Assembly: GCA_002840975.1 (NCBI GenBank)
Contig: PHDN01000024.1
Span: forward strand, 90,292 to 154,291
Direction of reading: 5' to 3'
DNA: 64,000 nucleotides
DNA from: Bacteroidetes bacterium HGW-Bacteroidetes-16
Lineage (GTDB): Bacteria > Bacteroidota > Bacteroidia > Bacteroidales > F082
The position numbers were made by a program, and so were the translations under genes. The notes below the pieces were generated by a model. It had not been told where the DNA came from, did no database searches, and saw nothing but the letters and a program-made list of their open reading frames with translations. Below, in pieces: positions 35,394-44,502 of this stretch (its first letter is position 1; each line of letters starts with the position of its first letter).

Positions 35394-35807
35394 TTGAGCA
35401 GGAATAAGTTATACATTTTATTAGCTATTGCCTGTCTGGTTGGATACAGCTGGCTGTTCTTTAATTACCGGTCGGGTGCGGAAACCGACCCTGACGGACC
35501 AGGTGTTTGCCTTATCAAAGAAGTCACCCATATTCCTTGTCCATCCTGCGGTTCTACGCGATCGGCGATTTCGTTGTTGCACGGAAATATGACCGATGCT
35601 TTGTATTGGAATCCGATAGGCTTTTTACTGGGGATTATTTTGGTGGTTGTTCCCCTCTGGCTACTGTTTGATGTGGTTTTAAAAAAGGACACTTTCTTTC
35701 GGTTTTATAAAAAGTCGGAAACCACACTCGAACAGAAGAAAGTAGCCGTTCCGCTCATTATTCTTGTACTGGCCAATTGGATTTGGAATATTTTTAAAGC
35801 TTTATGA
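35394..35807 (+). CDS. DUF2752 membrane protein
   Basis: 137 residues from a TTG start at 35394, just after the TM2 gene stop. The only ATG start (35307) would overlap that gene by 82 bp and add a hydrophilic stretch foreign to the family. Three membrane helices are seen, with the DUF2752 signature IPCPSCGSTRSAISLLHGNM (CPxCGxTR) after the first. Family members are small inner-membrane proteins of unknown function that usually sit with TM2 or DUF4870-type proteins, as here. The last 4 bp overlap the next start (ATGA). Confidence 0.8.
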   Translation: MSRNKLYILLAIACLVGYSWLFFNYRSGAETDPDGPGVCLIKEVTHIPCPSCGSTRSAISLLHGNMTDALYWNPIGFLLGIILVVVPLWLLFDVVLKKDTFFRFYKKSETTLEQKKVAVPLIILVLANWIWNIFKAL

Positions 35808-36235
35808 ATACAATAACCCAATTTTACTATTCACCCAACGAGTACGAATCTGAAAAGGCTTCGAACAGTTACCTGATGTCGTTGATAGCGGTGATTGCCG
35901 GTTTACCGTTTCCCATCATCAACCTGATTGCTACTTTAGCATTTTATCAGGGCAACCGAAAAGGAACCTATTTTGTGCGGTGGCATTGTACACAGGCGCT
36001 GTTGTCGCAATTTTCGCTTTTGCTGATGAACAGCGTGGCCTTTTGGTGGTCCGTCTCGGTATTGTTTGGTCCGGAGAATCTTTCCAACAGCTTTATCGGC
36101 TATCTGATTACCGTATTTCTATTCAACCTCACAGAATTTGTTGCTACCATCTACAGCGCCATCAATACCCGAAAGGGATTGCATGTAAAATGGTGGTTTT
36201 ATGGCGATTTAACCGATATGATTTGTAGTTCCTGA
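35804..36235 (+). CDS. DUF4870-like membrane protein
   Basis: 143 residues with three predicted membrane helices (SLIAVIAGLPFPIINLIATL, LSQFSLLLMNSVAFWWSVSV, IGYLITVFLFNLTEFVATIY). GTYFVRWHCTQALLSQFS corresponds to the FVRxHAxQAL motif of DUF4870-type proteins. Start and stop are coupled tightly to both neighbours, so it should be co-translated. Function is unknown; the cluster suggests a shared envelope role. Confidence 0.72.
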   Translation: MNTITQFYYSPNEYESEKASNSYLMSLIAVIAGLPFPIINLIATLAFYQGNRKGTYFVRWHCTQALLSQFSLLLMNSVAFWWSVSVLFGPENLSNSFIGYLITVFLFNLTEFVATIYSAINTRKGLHVKWWFYGDLTDMICSS

Positions 36236-36236
36236 T

Positions 36237-37031
36237 ATGAAGAATATACTCCTTCAACTGGTCCTTTTGGTGATCCTCTTTTTTGCCCTGTGGCTTGGAC
36301 TAAGCAAAATCGACTGGATGGAACTGTTGAATGTGAATTACATAACAAGTAAAACACAACAGAAACTGGGTGAACTCATACTGGATCAGATAAAAAATTC
36401 GGGAGAAGAAAATCACGACCCAAAAGTCACCCTTCCTTTGGACAGTATCCTAACCGGAATTTGTATTTCCAATGCGATCGATCGCAGCCAGATTCAACTT
36501 CATGTGATAAAAAGCGAGGAGGTAAATGCGTTTGCTCTGCCAAATCATCAACTGGTGATTTACAGCGGACTCATCTTGGAAACCCGAATCGAAGCTGAAC
36601 TAAGTGGTGTCATTTGTCATGAAATAGCCCACATGGAGCTGGACCATGTCATGAAAAAACTAATCAAAGAAGTGGGTATCAGCGTTTTGATTTCGACGAC
36701 CACCGGAAACTCCGGTTCTAATCTCATGGGAAACATTTTGAAAACATTAAGCTCAACGGCTTATGACCGCGATTTGGAACGCGATGCAGATATCAGGGCC
36801 GTTGATTATTTGATCAGGACCAACATCGATCCCATTCCGTTTGCCCAGTTTTTACGCCGGATTCCGGAATCCAAATCTGCAATCGACCAGCATCTTACCT
36901 TGTTGAGCACCCACCCTGATTCGGAGGAGAGAGCGGCCTATATCATTGAATTTGTGGGAGATGTTCATGGAGAGTATCAATCAATATTATCTCCGGACAC
37001 ATGGAAAAATCTTCAACACCAGCTTAAATAG
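36237..37031 (+). CDS. M48-family zinc metallopeptidase, membrane-anchored
   Basis: 264 residues. One N-terminal membrane helix (about 4-24). The M48 domain contains HEIAHMELDH, with zinc ligands H128 and H132 and catalytic E129, and the downstream acidic ligand region DRDLERDADIRAVDYLI. The end HLTLLSTHPDSEERAAYI is typical of the family. It likely degrades misfolded envelope proteins or cleaves a specific membrane substrate; the three preceding small membrane proteins are candidate partners. Confidence 0.9.
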   Translation: MKNILLQLVLLVILFFALWLGLSKIDWMELLNVNYITSKTQQKLGELILDQIKNSGEENHDPKVTLPLDSILTGICISNAIDRSQIQLHVIKSEEVNAFALPNHQLVIYSGLILETRIEAELSGVICHEIAHMELDHVMKKLIKEVGISVLISTTTGNSGSNLMGNILKTLSSTAYDRDLERDADIRAVDYLIRTNIDPIPFAQFLRRIPESKSAIDQHLTLLSTHPDSEERAAYIIEFVGDVHGEYQSILSPDTWKNLQHQLK

Positions 37032-37125
37032 GGGTGATCTGCCTTCCAAAAAAAGTTATTGTTATCTTTCGCCCAAATTTGAAAGAAGACCTTTCAGGAA
37101 ACACATAAGATAATTTTCAGGTAGT

Positions 37126-38385
37126 ATGTTTAAGATTTTCAAAAATATCGACCGCAAAAACTATAAGCCCAGGTTTGGTGGTTCTGATATATTAAAGTTT
37201 ATCGGGCCTGGATTGCTGGTTACGGTAGGATTTATTGATCCGGGAAACTGGGCTTCAAATCTGGCTGCAGGGGCCGAATACGGATATGCCTTGTTGTGGA
37301 TGGTAACCTTGTCGACCATCATGTTGATTTTGTTACAACACAACGTGGCCCATTTGGGAATAGCCACCGGACTTTGCCTTTCGGAAGCGGCCGCCATTCA
37401 TATCAAACCCGCCTATTCAAAAGTGCTGTTATCGTCCGCGATGCTGGCATCGGTTTCAACTTCGCTGGCCGAAATTCTGGGAGGAGCCATTGCCCTGGAC
37501 ATGTTGTTTGATATTCCTGTAAAAGCAGGCGCTATCCTGGTGACCCTGTTTAGTATGATCATGTTGTATACCAACACTTACCGGATGGTCGAAAAGTGGA
37601 TTATCGCCTTTGTATCTGTGATCGGGTTATCCTTTATGTATGAACTTTCGCTGGTGGATATCGACTGGAACAGTGCCATCACCGGATGGGTTACTCCTTC
37701 GTTTCCGAAAGGCTCCATGATCATCATTATGAGTGTGCTGGGTGCGGTGGTGATGCCACACAATTTGTTCCTACATTCTGAAGTAATCCAAAGCCGGCAA
37801 TGGAACCGGGAAGATGAAAAAGTCATCAGGAAGCAATTGCGCTTTGAATTTACCGACACTCTGTTGTCCATGGGCATTGGATGGGGCATCAACAGTGCCA
37901 TGATTTTGCTGGCAGCAGCAACATTCTTTATGACCAAAACTCCTGTTCACGAACTCGAACAGGCCAATCAGCTGCTGGCTCCTTTGCTGGGAACTCATGC
38001 TGCGGTTGTGTTTGCCGTGGCACTTTTATTTTCAGGAATTGCCTCCACCATCACTTCGGGAATGGCTGCCGGAAGCATTTTTGCCGGCATGTACAAGGAA
38101 CCTTACGACATCAAAGACAACCACTCCAGACTGGGGGTGGCCCTGTCGCTTGTGATTGCATTTGGAATTATCCTGTTGATTACCAATCCATTTCAGGGAT
38201 TGATCATCTCACAGATGATCCTCAGTATTCAACTTCCGTTCACTATTTTCCTTCAGGTTTATTTAACTTCATCCGAAAAGGTAATGGGCAAATACAAGAA
38301 CTCCACCCTGAACAAAACCATCCTTTATTCGTTGGGGGCTATTGTCACCGGACTGAATGTGGCTTTGTTTGTCAGTCTGTTTTAG
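37126..38385 (+). CDS. mntH: Nramp-family divalent metal transporter
   Basis: 419 residues with about 11 membrane helices. TM1 carries the canonical metal-binding motif DPGN (VTVGFIDPGNWASNLAAG) and TM6 carries MPHN (GAVVMPHNLFLHSEVIQS), so it belongs to true Mn/Fe transporters rather than the Mg-type branch. It imports Mn(II) or Fe(II) with protons across the inner membrane. A -7-like TATCTTTC (37063-37070) is upstream with one mismatch. No metal-regulator box was recognised. Confidence 0.92.
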   Translation: MFKIFKNIDRKNYKPRFGGSDILKFIGPGLLVTVGFIDPGNWASNLAAGAEYGYALLWMVTLSTIMLILLQHNVAHLGIATGLCLSEAAAIHIKPAYSKVLLSSAMLASVSTSLAEILGGAIALDMLFDIPVKAGAILVTLFSMIMLYTNTYRMVEKWIIAFVSVIGLSFMYELSLVDIDWNSAITGWVTPSFPKGSMIIIMSVLGAVVMPHNLFLHSEVIQSRQWNREDEKVIRKQLRFEFTDTLLSMGIGWGINSAMILLAAATFFMTKTPVHELEQANQLLAPLLGTHAAVVFAVALLFSGIASTITSGMAAGSIFAGMYKEPYDIKDNHSRLGVALSLVIAFGIILLITNPFQGLIISQMILSIQLPFTIFLQVYLTSSEKVMGKYKNSTLNKTILYSLGAIVTGLNVALFVSLF

Positions 38386-38477
38386 TTGATTGTCTTTGCA
38401 CTTACCATTTTTGAATATATTTGATACGCGATTTCCGCACCCATTTAAATAACTGTGGCTCAAACGATAATAATCCA

Positions 38478-39287
38478 ATGACTAAAACGGAAAATTCAAC
38501 CTATTACTCGCAAGTAGCCTCTTATTACGATGAAGATGCAGGACTGGGGTTCGAAGACAGGGCTGAGGTAAACACGAGCCTGGATCGCATCAGGCGTGAT
38601 TTTAGAAAAATCACCGTTCAATTTCCATTTACAAAAGCACTTGAAATAGGATGTGGTCCCGGTTTTGACGTGCATTGGTTTGCTTCGCAATATCCTGACA
38701 AGGAATTTGTTGCCGTAGATATTTCTGAAGAAATGGTCAAACTCACCCGGAAACGATTAAATCGGGACCAACTAAAAAATGCCTCCGTGTTTCAATCGGA
38801 TGAGAGACAGCTGGTGAAACAATATGGTGAGGAGAGTTTCGATCTGGTGTATGTTTATTTTGGCGCGCTTAACACGGTGGAGGACCTGACTTTTTCGGCA
38901 AGCCAAATTCACCGGCTTCTCAAGCCCGGTGGCGCAGCGGTGCTTACTTTTGTCAACAAATGGTATTTAAGAGAGTTGGTTGTTCAGGTAATGAAGCTCA
39001 ATTTTAAAATAGCGTTTGCCAGGTTGGGCAAAGTGTGGGGAGGCTATTCTGTTTCCAGATTTCTACCATCACACTGTTATAGCCCCGGAGCGATTTTAAA
39101 GGTGTTTACACAATTTAAATTGTTGCAACGCAAAGGGTACAGCATTGTATATCCGCCCTGGTACAATGATCATCAGGTGAAAAAAAACCCTGAAAAGGCA
39201 AACAAAAAGTGGGAATTGGACCAGAAACTGCAGAAAACCTTCCTTTGGTCGAAAGGGGAATATACGCTGTTTGTTTTTCAAAAATAA
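38478..39287 (+). CDS. Class I SAM-dependent methyltransferase
   Basis: 269 residues from ATG 38478; an ATG 57 bp upstream adds a stretch without family resemblance. Motif I is ALEIGCGPGFDVHWFASQYP, followed by the acidic loop EFVAVDISEEMVKLTRKRL and FDLVYVYFGALNTVEDLTFS. This is the methyltransferase domain 11/25 type; small metabolites, quinones or lipids are possible substrates. It converges with the polysaccharide operon on the other strand, with only 5 bp between stops. Confidence 0.88.
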   Translation: MTKTENSTYYSQVASYYDEDAGLGFEDRAEVNTSLDRIRRDFRKITVQFPFTKALEIGCGPGFDVHWFASQYPDKEFVAVDISEEMVKLTRKRLNRDQLKNASVFQSDERQLVKQYGEESFDLVYVYFGALNTVEDLTFSASQIHRLLKPGGAAVLTFVNKWYLRELVVQVMKLNFKIAFARLGKVWGGYSVSRFLPSHCYSPGAILKVFTQFKLLQRKGYSIVYPPWYNDHQVKKNPEKANKKWELDQKLQKTFLWSKGEYTLFVFQK

Positions 39288-39292
39288 AGGGG

Positions 39293-40180
39293 TTACATAT
39301 CTTCCAACACCTTTTCGATGCGTTTAAAAGGATATTTCTGCAACACCTCCTGAAAATCAGAGTCGAGTACAATGTTTGAGTAAAAAGCTTCCACAGCAGC
39401 CCTTTCCAATCCATTGGGATAAAGATTTTTATAGTCGGTAATATCGCAGTTAAACCGGGCAGAAACAAGCCTTGCGAATTCTTTTTGAGTCGGGAGATAA
39501 GGAGCGTAAATGTTGTATACGCCGCTATTGAGTTTTTGTTTTGAATAAAGGACCATCAACCGGGCAGCATCTTGAACCGCTATCACCGACAGGTGGTTCT
39601 CACCCCGGCCAAATAAAGGTATTTTTTTTTGATCCTGTATATTCTTCAAATAAAACCACGAAAACCACGAGCCTTTTCCCAGCAACCAGGGGAACCGCAG
39701 CACCAAAACACGATACTTCTTATTTGAAAAATACTGCAAAAATGGACTTTCACCCCTGATGTATTGTTTCGCATAGCTCAACGGATTAAGTGGTGAACGT
39801 TCGCTGTGTGCAACATCGCTATTTCCATACGAAAGACTTCCCGAGGCAAATACCAAAGTGGTAGTTAAACCACTTTTTTCCAATTGTTTCACTAGGTGCT
39901 TATTCAGACGTCGTGCTTTTTCGGCAGCCAACATTCTTCCCCACTTTTTAAAATAAGGAAATGTGGGCCGTGCACAATGGAAAATGGCTACCGGTTGGAT
40001 CGCCAATAAAGTGGCTGCCGATAATCCGGAAATTCCTCCTTCGATCAGGGTAACCCCTTCCACCGGTTCAATAGGACGCTTGCTTCGTGTAGCAAAAACG
40101 TTGAACTCACCATCGCTTAGCTCGTTTAACAATGCTGATCCTAAAAATCCGGACGCACCTATCACAATTACGTTGTCCAT
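39293..40180 (-). CDS. NAD-dependent epimerase/dehydratase-like (SDR) protein
   Basis: 295 residues, last gene of the polysaccharide operon. The Rossmann start MDNVIVIGASGFLGSALLNE carries GxxGxxG. FASGSLSYG and NPLSYAKQYIRGE mark the usual Ser and Tyr positions. The lysine expected four residues after Tyr (YxxxK) is replaced (YAKQY), so catalysis may be altered or lost. It may reduce or epimerise a nucleotide sugar for the surface polysaccharide. It overlaps the upstream gene by 13 bp. Confidence 0.78.
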   Translation of the reverse strand: MDNVIVIGASGFLGSALLNELSDGEFNVFATRSKRPIEPVEGVTLIEGGISGLSAATLLAIQPVAIFHCARPTFPYFKKWGRMLAAEKARRLNKHLVKQLEKSGLTTTLVFASGSLSYGNSDVAHSERSPLNPLSYAKQYIRGESPFLQYFSNKKYRVLVLRFPWLLGKGSWFSWFYLKNIQDQKKIPLFGRGENHLSVIAVQDAARLMVLYSKQKLNSGVYNIYAPYLPTQKEFARLVSARFNCDITDYKNLYPNGLERAAVEAFYSNIVLDSDFQEVLQKYPFKRIEKVLEDM

Positions 40181-41091
40181 GTGGGAGGTTTTGAGAGCGG
40201 TTTATTATTTTTCAATGCATTTAACACCTGAAACTGAAAGTCGTCAGGATGGTTTTTTGAAACATGCAAACTGGTGTGGAGCGCCTGGTTGTATGTATCC
40301 ATTGGAAAAGATTTTTTCTTCCACTTTGCACGCCACTTGCGGTCGGTAAGTCGCATAAAAAACTGATTTAACCGCTTTGCCCAGAGAACATTAATAAATG
40401 ATTCGAGAAACGACTTGAAGAAGCCGTTGTTCATCGGGAGTAAAAATCTTTCGTCCTGGTTGAGGTTTTCATTGGGAAGGAACTCAGCAAACCAACCATT
40501 TTGATGCTTTAGTTTAAGGATGGCTTCCTGGTTATAAACCGGGAGAAGGGTTACCAATTCGATGGCCGTATAGATGTTCTTATCACCAATTTCCAACGCC
40601 GATTGATCGATAAAATAATTCATGCAGTAGTAATGCTGATGGCCCCTTAAGAAGGTCAGTTTTTTATATAAATGCAACAACGTGCGGGCTATCCAAAGCC
40701 GGTTGGTGGTGGTGATAATAAAGTAATCAATATCGGCATCTTTATCAGCATAATACTTTGAGAGAGAACCTGATATTGCAATGGCCTCCACAAAAGGAAA
40801 CCGCTTTATAACGCGTACAAAACGTGAGGAAAGTTTTAAAAGTTTTTCGGCGCGCTTGTTGCCCATATCTCTTTCAACAGACCACCGCGGCTGATGCAGC
40901 CTGCTGTAATATCCCTGTTCCGAACACACTACTTTTCCGTTTTTTTTCATTAAAACCAATTGATCCTCCACATCACTTATCGAACAGACAACGTTCAAAA
41001 ACCGATGAATTTCAGTAGCGGTAAGGGGATAACTGAACAATTCAAAATAGGTTAAGGTGGATTCGATGTGTTGCTGTAAACTAGGTTTCAT
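40168..41091 (-). CDS. Nucleotidyltransferase-fold protein
   Basis: 307 residues. AIAISGSLSKYYADKDADID is the GS...DxD signature of the polymerase-beta-like nucleotidyltransferase superfamily. The N-terminus (about 5-60) resembles a small winged-helix region (TYFELFSYPLTATEIHRFLN). The C-terminal about 120 residues are basic and helical. It sits within the polysaccharide operon, overlapping both neighbours, so transfer of a nucleotide or a regulatory role in export is plausible. The substrate is unknown. Confidence 0.7.
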   Translation of the reverse strand: MKPSLQQHIESTLTYFELFSYPLTATEIHRFLNVVCSISDVEDQLVLMKKNGKVVCSEQGYYSRLHQPRWSVERDMGNKRAEKLLKLSSRFVRVIKRFPFVEAIAISGSLSKYYADKDADIDYFIITTTNRLWIARTLLHLYKKLTFLRGHQHYYCMNYFIDQSALEIGDKNIYTAIELVTLLPVYNQEAILKLKHQNGWFAEFLPNENLNQDERFLLPMNNGFFKSFLESFINVLWAKRLNQFFMRLTDRKWRAKWKKKSFPMDTYNQALHTSLHVSKNHPDDFQFQVLNALKNNKPLSKPPTWTT

Positions 41092-42343
41092 CGGAAATGT
41101 GGTGTTTAATTTGTCCGTGAAAATAAGATGAATAGATCAAACAAAAGTATACGATTCCCAATTGGCGTTCTAAAGCTGATTCGGTGAGAAAAAATACAAA
41201 ACAGATAAAAATGATCCATTTCACTGCAAAAAGAGTTGATTTTGGCAAAAAGAAAAGACGAACAAACATGGTCAATAATATCATAAGCCCAATGATACCA
41301 CTTCTTACTAAAGTTTCAATGTATTGATTATGAAAGTTATAGTTCAAATATCCCGTATCAGAAGTGCCTTCATACCCGGTATACAAACCATACTGCACAT
41401 ATTTTTGATTTAGCTTTTTCTGGGCCTCATGAATGCCAACGCCGGTGATCCAGTCATTGCTTTCGTTTAATATCTCCAATCCAAACCGCCATTGAATCAA
41501 ACGCAGGTTTAAGCCGTTTAGTGGAGAATCGTATTGGTATTGGATGGCACTAACCTGTTCCAAATGGGGATGTAACAACGTTTTTAACCTTTGGGTAAAG
41601 GGAATTAGGGCGAGGAAAGCCAACAGGAGGATCAAAAGGAGTGCTGTTTTTTGATTTTTTACCGAAAGGTGCAACTCCCGGCGGTAATTCCAAATCAACA
41701 ACGGTATTCCAATGCCAATCAATATTTTAGAAGCGGCCAGTAAAAGCAGCAGTAGAAAAAAGACAATGATGGCGCGTTTCCAGGCGATTTTTCCTGACAG
41801 CCATTCTACATCATTTATTTGGAAAAGTGCCGTGAGTAAAAACAAGCTAAAATAAATTGCTCCCGAATCGAATGGAGAAATCAACTGGTGATATGTAAAA
41901 GAGGAAAGATCCCATGAATGAAGAAATTGCCAAAATGAAAAGACCAACATCACCGTTCCGGTCATCAATAAAGAGAGAACCAGACCCGTTAAGGACGATT
42001 GAGTAAACGCTTTTTTGTTGGTTGAACTCAATAAAAATAAAACCGGTATCACGATAAACGAACCCATTTTCTCCAAACCCTTCATGGCGGTCAACAAGGT
42101 GACATTTTGAAAAGCCCCTATTGAATAAGCTCCAAAAAACAGAAATGGAAGAACGAAATGAAGCACCCGCTTTCCGTTGAGGGGATGAGGTTTTCTGATG
42201 TATGAAACCAACATAACCAATCCGCCAAATACAATTGCCAGACTATTTAATCGAATGGACAGAGGCAAGCTGAACCAGATGAAAAACCAGGCCCATGCTT
42301 CCCAGGAATGAACCTTAAACAACCCGGTAAAACGCGTCCTCAT
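41081..42343 (-). CDS. O-antigen ligase / Wzy-like polymerase membrane protein
   Basis: 420 residues from ATG 42343, keeping the overlap with the upstream gene to 29 bp. About 10-12 membrane helices. A large extracytoplasmic loop (about 265-340) contains RLIQWRFGLEILNESNDWIT and GVGIHEAQKKLNQKYVQYGL, then NFHNQYIETLVRSGIIGLMI, the H-N-x-x-L/I pattern of the Wzy_C/O-antigen ligase family. It probably polymerises or ligates the glycan at the periplasmic face of the inner membrane. A second such protein is encoded at 44499-45716. Confidence 0.8.
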   Translation of the reverse strand: MRTRFTGLFKVHSWEAWAWFFIWFSLPLSIRLNSLAIVFGGLVMLVSYIRKPHPLNGKRVLHFVLPFLFFGAYSIGAFQNVTLLTAMKGLEKMGSFIVIPVLFLLSSTNKKAFTQSSLTGLVLSLLMTGTVMLVFSFWQFLHSWDLSSFTYHQLISPFDSGAIYFSLFLLTALFQINDVEWLSGKIAWKRAIIVFFLLLLLLAASKILIGIGIPLLIWNYRRELHLSVKNQKTALLLILLLAFLALIPFTQRLKTLLHPHLEQVSAIQYQYDSPLNGLNLRLIQWRFGLEILNESNDWITGVGIHEAQKKLNQKYVQYGLYTGYEGTSDTGYLNYNFHNQYIETLVRSGIIGLMILLTMFVRLFFLPKSTLFAVKWIIFICFVFFLTESALERQLGIVYFCLIYSSYFHGQIKHHISDET

Positions 42344-43412
42344 ATTGCTTACAAATAAGTTCCCAATTGTACTTGTTTCTGATCGCCCGGATATTTTCAT
42401 CGATCTGGTTCCTGCTTACCACCGAATCGCTATTTTGGGCGAACAGCGAGCACAATTGCCCGGAATTATCAAAATAGCGACCTCCATATTGCAACACACT
42501 CTTATTGAAAATATTGTCGTGAGCCAGGATTCTGCATTGAGCGGCCATGGCTTCAAGAAGTGATGGATTGGTTCCCCCGACCGAATGTCCATGAATATAA
42601 TAGCGCGAATAATAGCGCAGCGAATTCATCACTTCCGGGTGATAATTGGCCGGATAAAACCGAATTGCAGCATGATGACCGTACGTTTCTTTTAATGCTT
42701 CGCCATACTTGTTCGCATTGCCAAAAATAACCAAAGGGAATTCATTTTCTGATTTAATTTTGGCTTGTATGGCCATTTCAATGTTGTTCTCAGGTTCCAT
42801 GCGGGCAATAAGCAAATCATACTCCATGGCCTTTAACTGATAGGTCGATAGATGGTTCACATCGAATGAAACAGGTATTTCGGCACCATAAGCAATGTAG
42901 CTCAAGGGAGTGGGATATTTTTTTTGTAAGTATTGCAGAACACCTTCAGAATCGGCAATGAGCAAATGGCTGTGAAGGGCTGCCCATCTTTCCGCTTTTT
43001 TCAGGAAAGCCTGAACTGTGGGTGAATATTTCGATCTTAACCATTCCATACCATCCATGTTGCATACGTGCTTTGCCTTCCGGTCCCATAGCCGGTGCCA
43101 CACCGAATCGCTGGTATATCCCATGTGGAGAATCACGTCAAAGCATTGTTTCCGGGAATGAAGATTGCAGTTCAAATCATAGATAAATTGTCCACTTGAA
43201 CCCAGACGATCCTCCGGGTTGTACTGGTAGTTTAGCTCCACCCCCTTCCATGTTTTTTCTTTAAAGGTTTGAAGATGGGAACAATAAACCACCACACGAT
43301 GTCCCAAAGCTGCCAGTCGGGGTGCCAGTTCCTGCACTGCAGCTTCATACCCACCATATTGATTGGGAATGCCGCGTGAGCCAATGATTCCGATGGAAAT
43401 TTTTCTAGTCAA
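42315..43412 (-). CDS. Glycosyltransferase with DUF1972 N-terminal domain
   Basis: 365 residues. The start KISIGIIGSRGIPNQYGGYE is the DUF1972 signature (GSRGIPxxYGGFE) of rhamnosyl/galactosyl-type transferases. The C-terminal half has GT4-like features (GNANKYGEALKETYGHH, HGHSVGGTNPSLLEAMAAQ with the nucleotide-sugar Glu). It would add a sugar to the lipid-linked repeat unit in the cytosol. Its start overlaps the upstream gene by 8 bp. Confidence 0.88.
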   Translation of the reverse strand: MTRKISIGIIGSRGIPNQYGGYEAAVQELAPRLAALGHRVVVYCSHLQTFKEKTWKGVELNYQYNPEDRLGSSGQFIYDLNCNLHSRKQCFDVILHMGYTSDSVWHRLWDRKAKHVCNMDGMEWLRSKYSPTVQAFLKKAERWAALHSHLLIADSEGVLQYLQKKYPTPLSYIAYGAEIPVSFDVNHLSTYQLKAMEYDLLIARMEPENNIEMAIQAKIKSENEFPLVIFGNANKYGEALKETYGHHAAIRFYPANYHPEVMNSLRYYSRYYIHGHSVGGTNPSLLEAMAAQCRILAHDNIFNKSVLQYGGRYFDNSGQLCSLFAQNSDSVVSRNQIDENIRAIRNKYNWELICKQYEDAFYRVV

Positions 43413-44502
43413 TTTTTAGTACTTTTTTGTAGGCAGTGAGTGTTTCTTTTGCTGCATTCTCCCAGGTATAGTGGGTTAAAACATGATCTCTGAAAGCAAA
43501 ATCAGTTGGTTTTTTCAATGCCGTTTCGAGGGCATTTTTGATACTCGCCAAATCATTGGCTTCGCAAAATGAAGCAACATCCTGAAAATAATCCCTTGTG
43601 TCACCTCCGGTCCCCACCACCAAATTACAAGCCATGGAAGCAGCTTCGAGCGAGCTGAGACCCGTAGTTTCGAACCAACTGGGAAGCGCGTGAACCTTTG
43701 ATCGGGCATAATGGTTTACCAATTCGGCCTGAGGCATAAAATCATAAAAATATACCTGAGAATGGGCTATTTTTTTACAGTAGTAATAATAAGCAACGTG
43801 ATTGGGAGGTGGTTTGCCGATGAATACCAACCGGACATCCATGTCTCTTGTGGCTTCAATGAGTAAGTGTTGATTTTTCAGTCCATAGATCTGACCTACG
43901 CAAATAATTTGATTTTCAATGCGTTCTACATTTGGGAGTTCCCGAAATAAATCCTGGTTGATCCCATTATAAACCACATGGAATTCGTTGGCCACTCCAT
44001 AGTTTTTAAAAAGCCGCTGATATTCTGAATGTGAATTAGGTAACAGCAGACTTGCCCCTGACAAAATTTTTCGGATGGCCCGATGGTGGCCCAACAAATA
44101 CTCTTTACTCACCAATTTGTCCTGACCTGCTAAAAATCGAAAGTTGTTTTTTAAAAACTCGCTTTTGTCTTTACCCAAAAAGGCAAATATTTTTTTCAGA
44201 TATTTCCTCCGCCCCAGCACATCAAATGGTGAATAATCGAGGTATATAGTGCTTACAACAAAGGGAATTCGACTTCGGATATGTTTTAAATGGTCGGCGG
44301 GCCGAATCACGTTAAACAGGTGCAGCAAATCGTACTCATGGTAGTTTATGGGTTCATAGGCCTTTTTAATTGTGACTTCTACCCCCAGTTTCATGAGTTC
44401 ACGGGCAGTATTAAAAACCTGTTGGCTATCACCACCCCTCACCTGATCGATGGTAGATCTGACAATAAAGGCTATTTTTAACGGTTTTTTCATTGGAATC
44501 AT
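43405..44502 (-). CDS. Glycosyltransferase family 4
   Basis: 365 residues. The N-terminal Rossmann half contains FIVRSTIDQVRGGDSQQVFN. The C-terminal half has ICVGQIYGLKNQHLLIEATR and ALPSWFETTGLSSLEAASMA, the E-x7-E region of GT4 retaining enzymes. A cytosolic, membrane-associated enzyme building the polysaccharide repeat unit is inferred. ATG and the upstream TGA overlap in ATGA (44499-44502), which fixes the start. Confidence 0.9.
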   Translation of the reverse strand: MIPMKKPLKIAFIVRSTIDQVRGGDSQQVFNTARELMKLGVEVTIKKAYEPINYHEYDLLHLFNVIRPADHLKHIRSRIPFVVSTIYLDYSPFDVLGRRKYLKKIFAFLGKDKSEFLKNNFRFLAGQDKLVSKEYLLGHHRAIRKILSGASLLLPNSHSEYQRLFKNYGVANEFHVVYNGINQDLFRELPNVERIENQIICVGQIYGLKNQHLLIEATRDMDVRLVFIGKPPPNHVAYYYYCKKIAHSQVYFYDFMPQAELVNHYARSKVHALPSWFETTGLSSLEAASMACNLVVGTGGDTRDYFQDVASFCEANDLASIKNALETALKKPTDFAFRDHVLTHYTWENAAKETLTAYKKVLKID

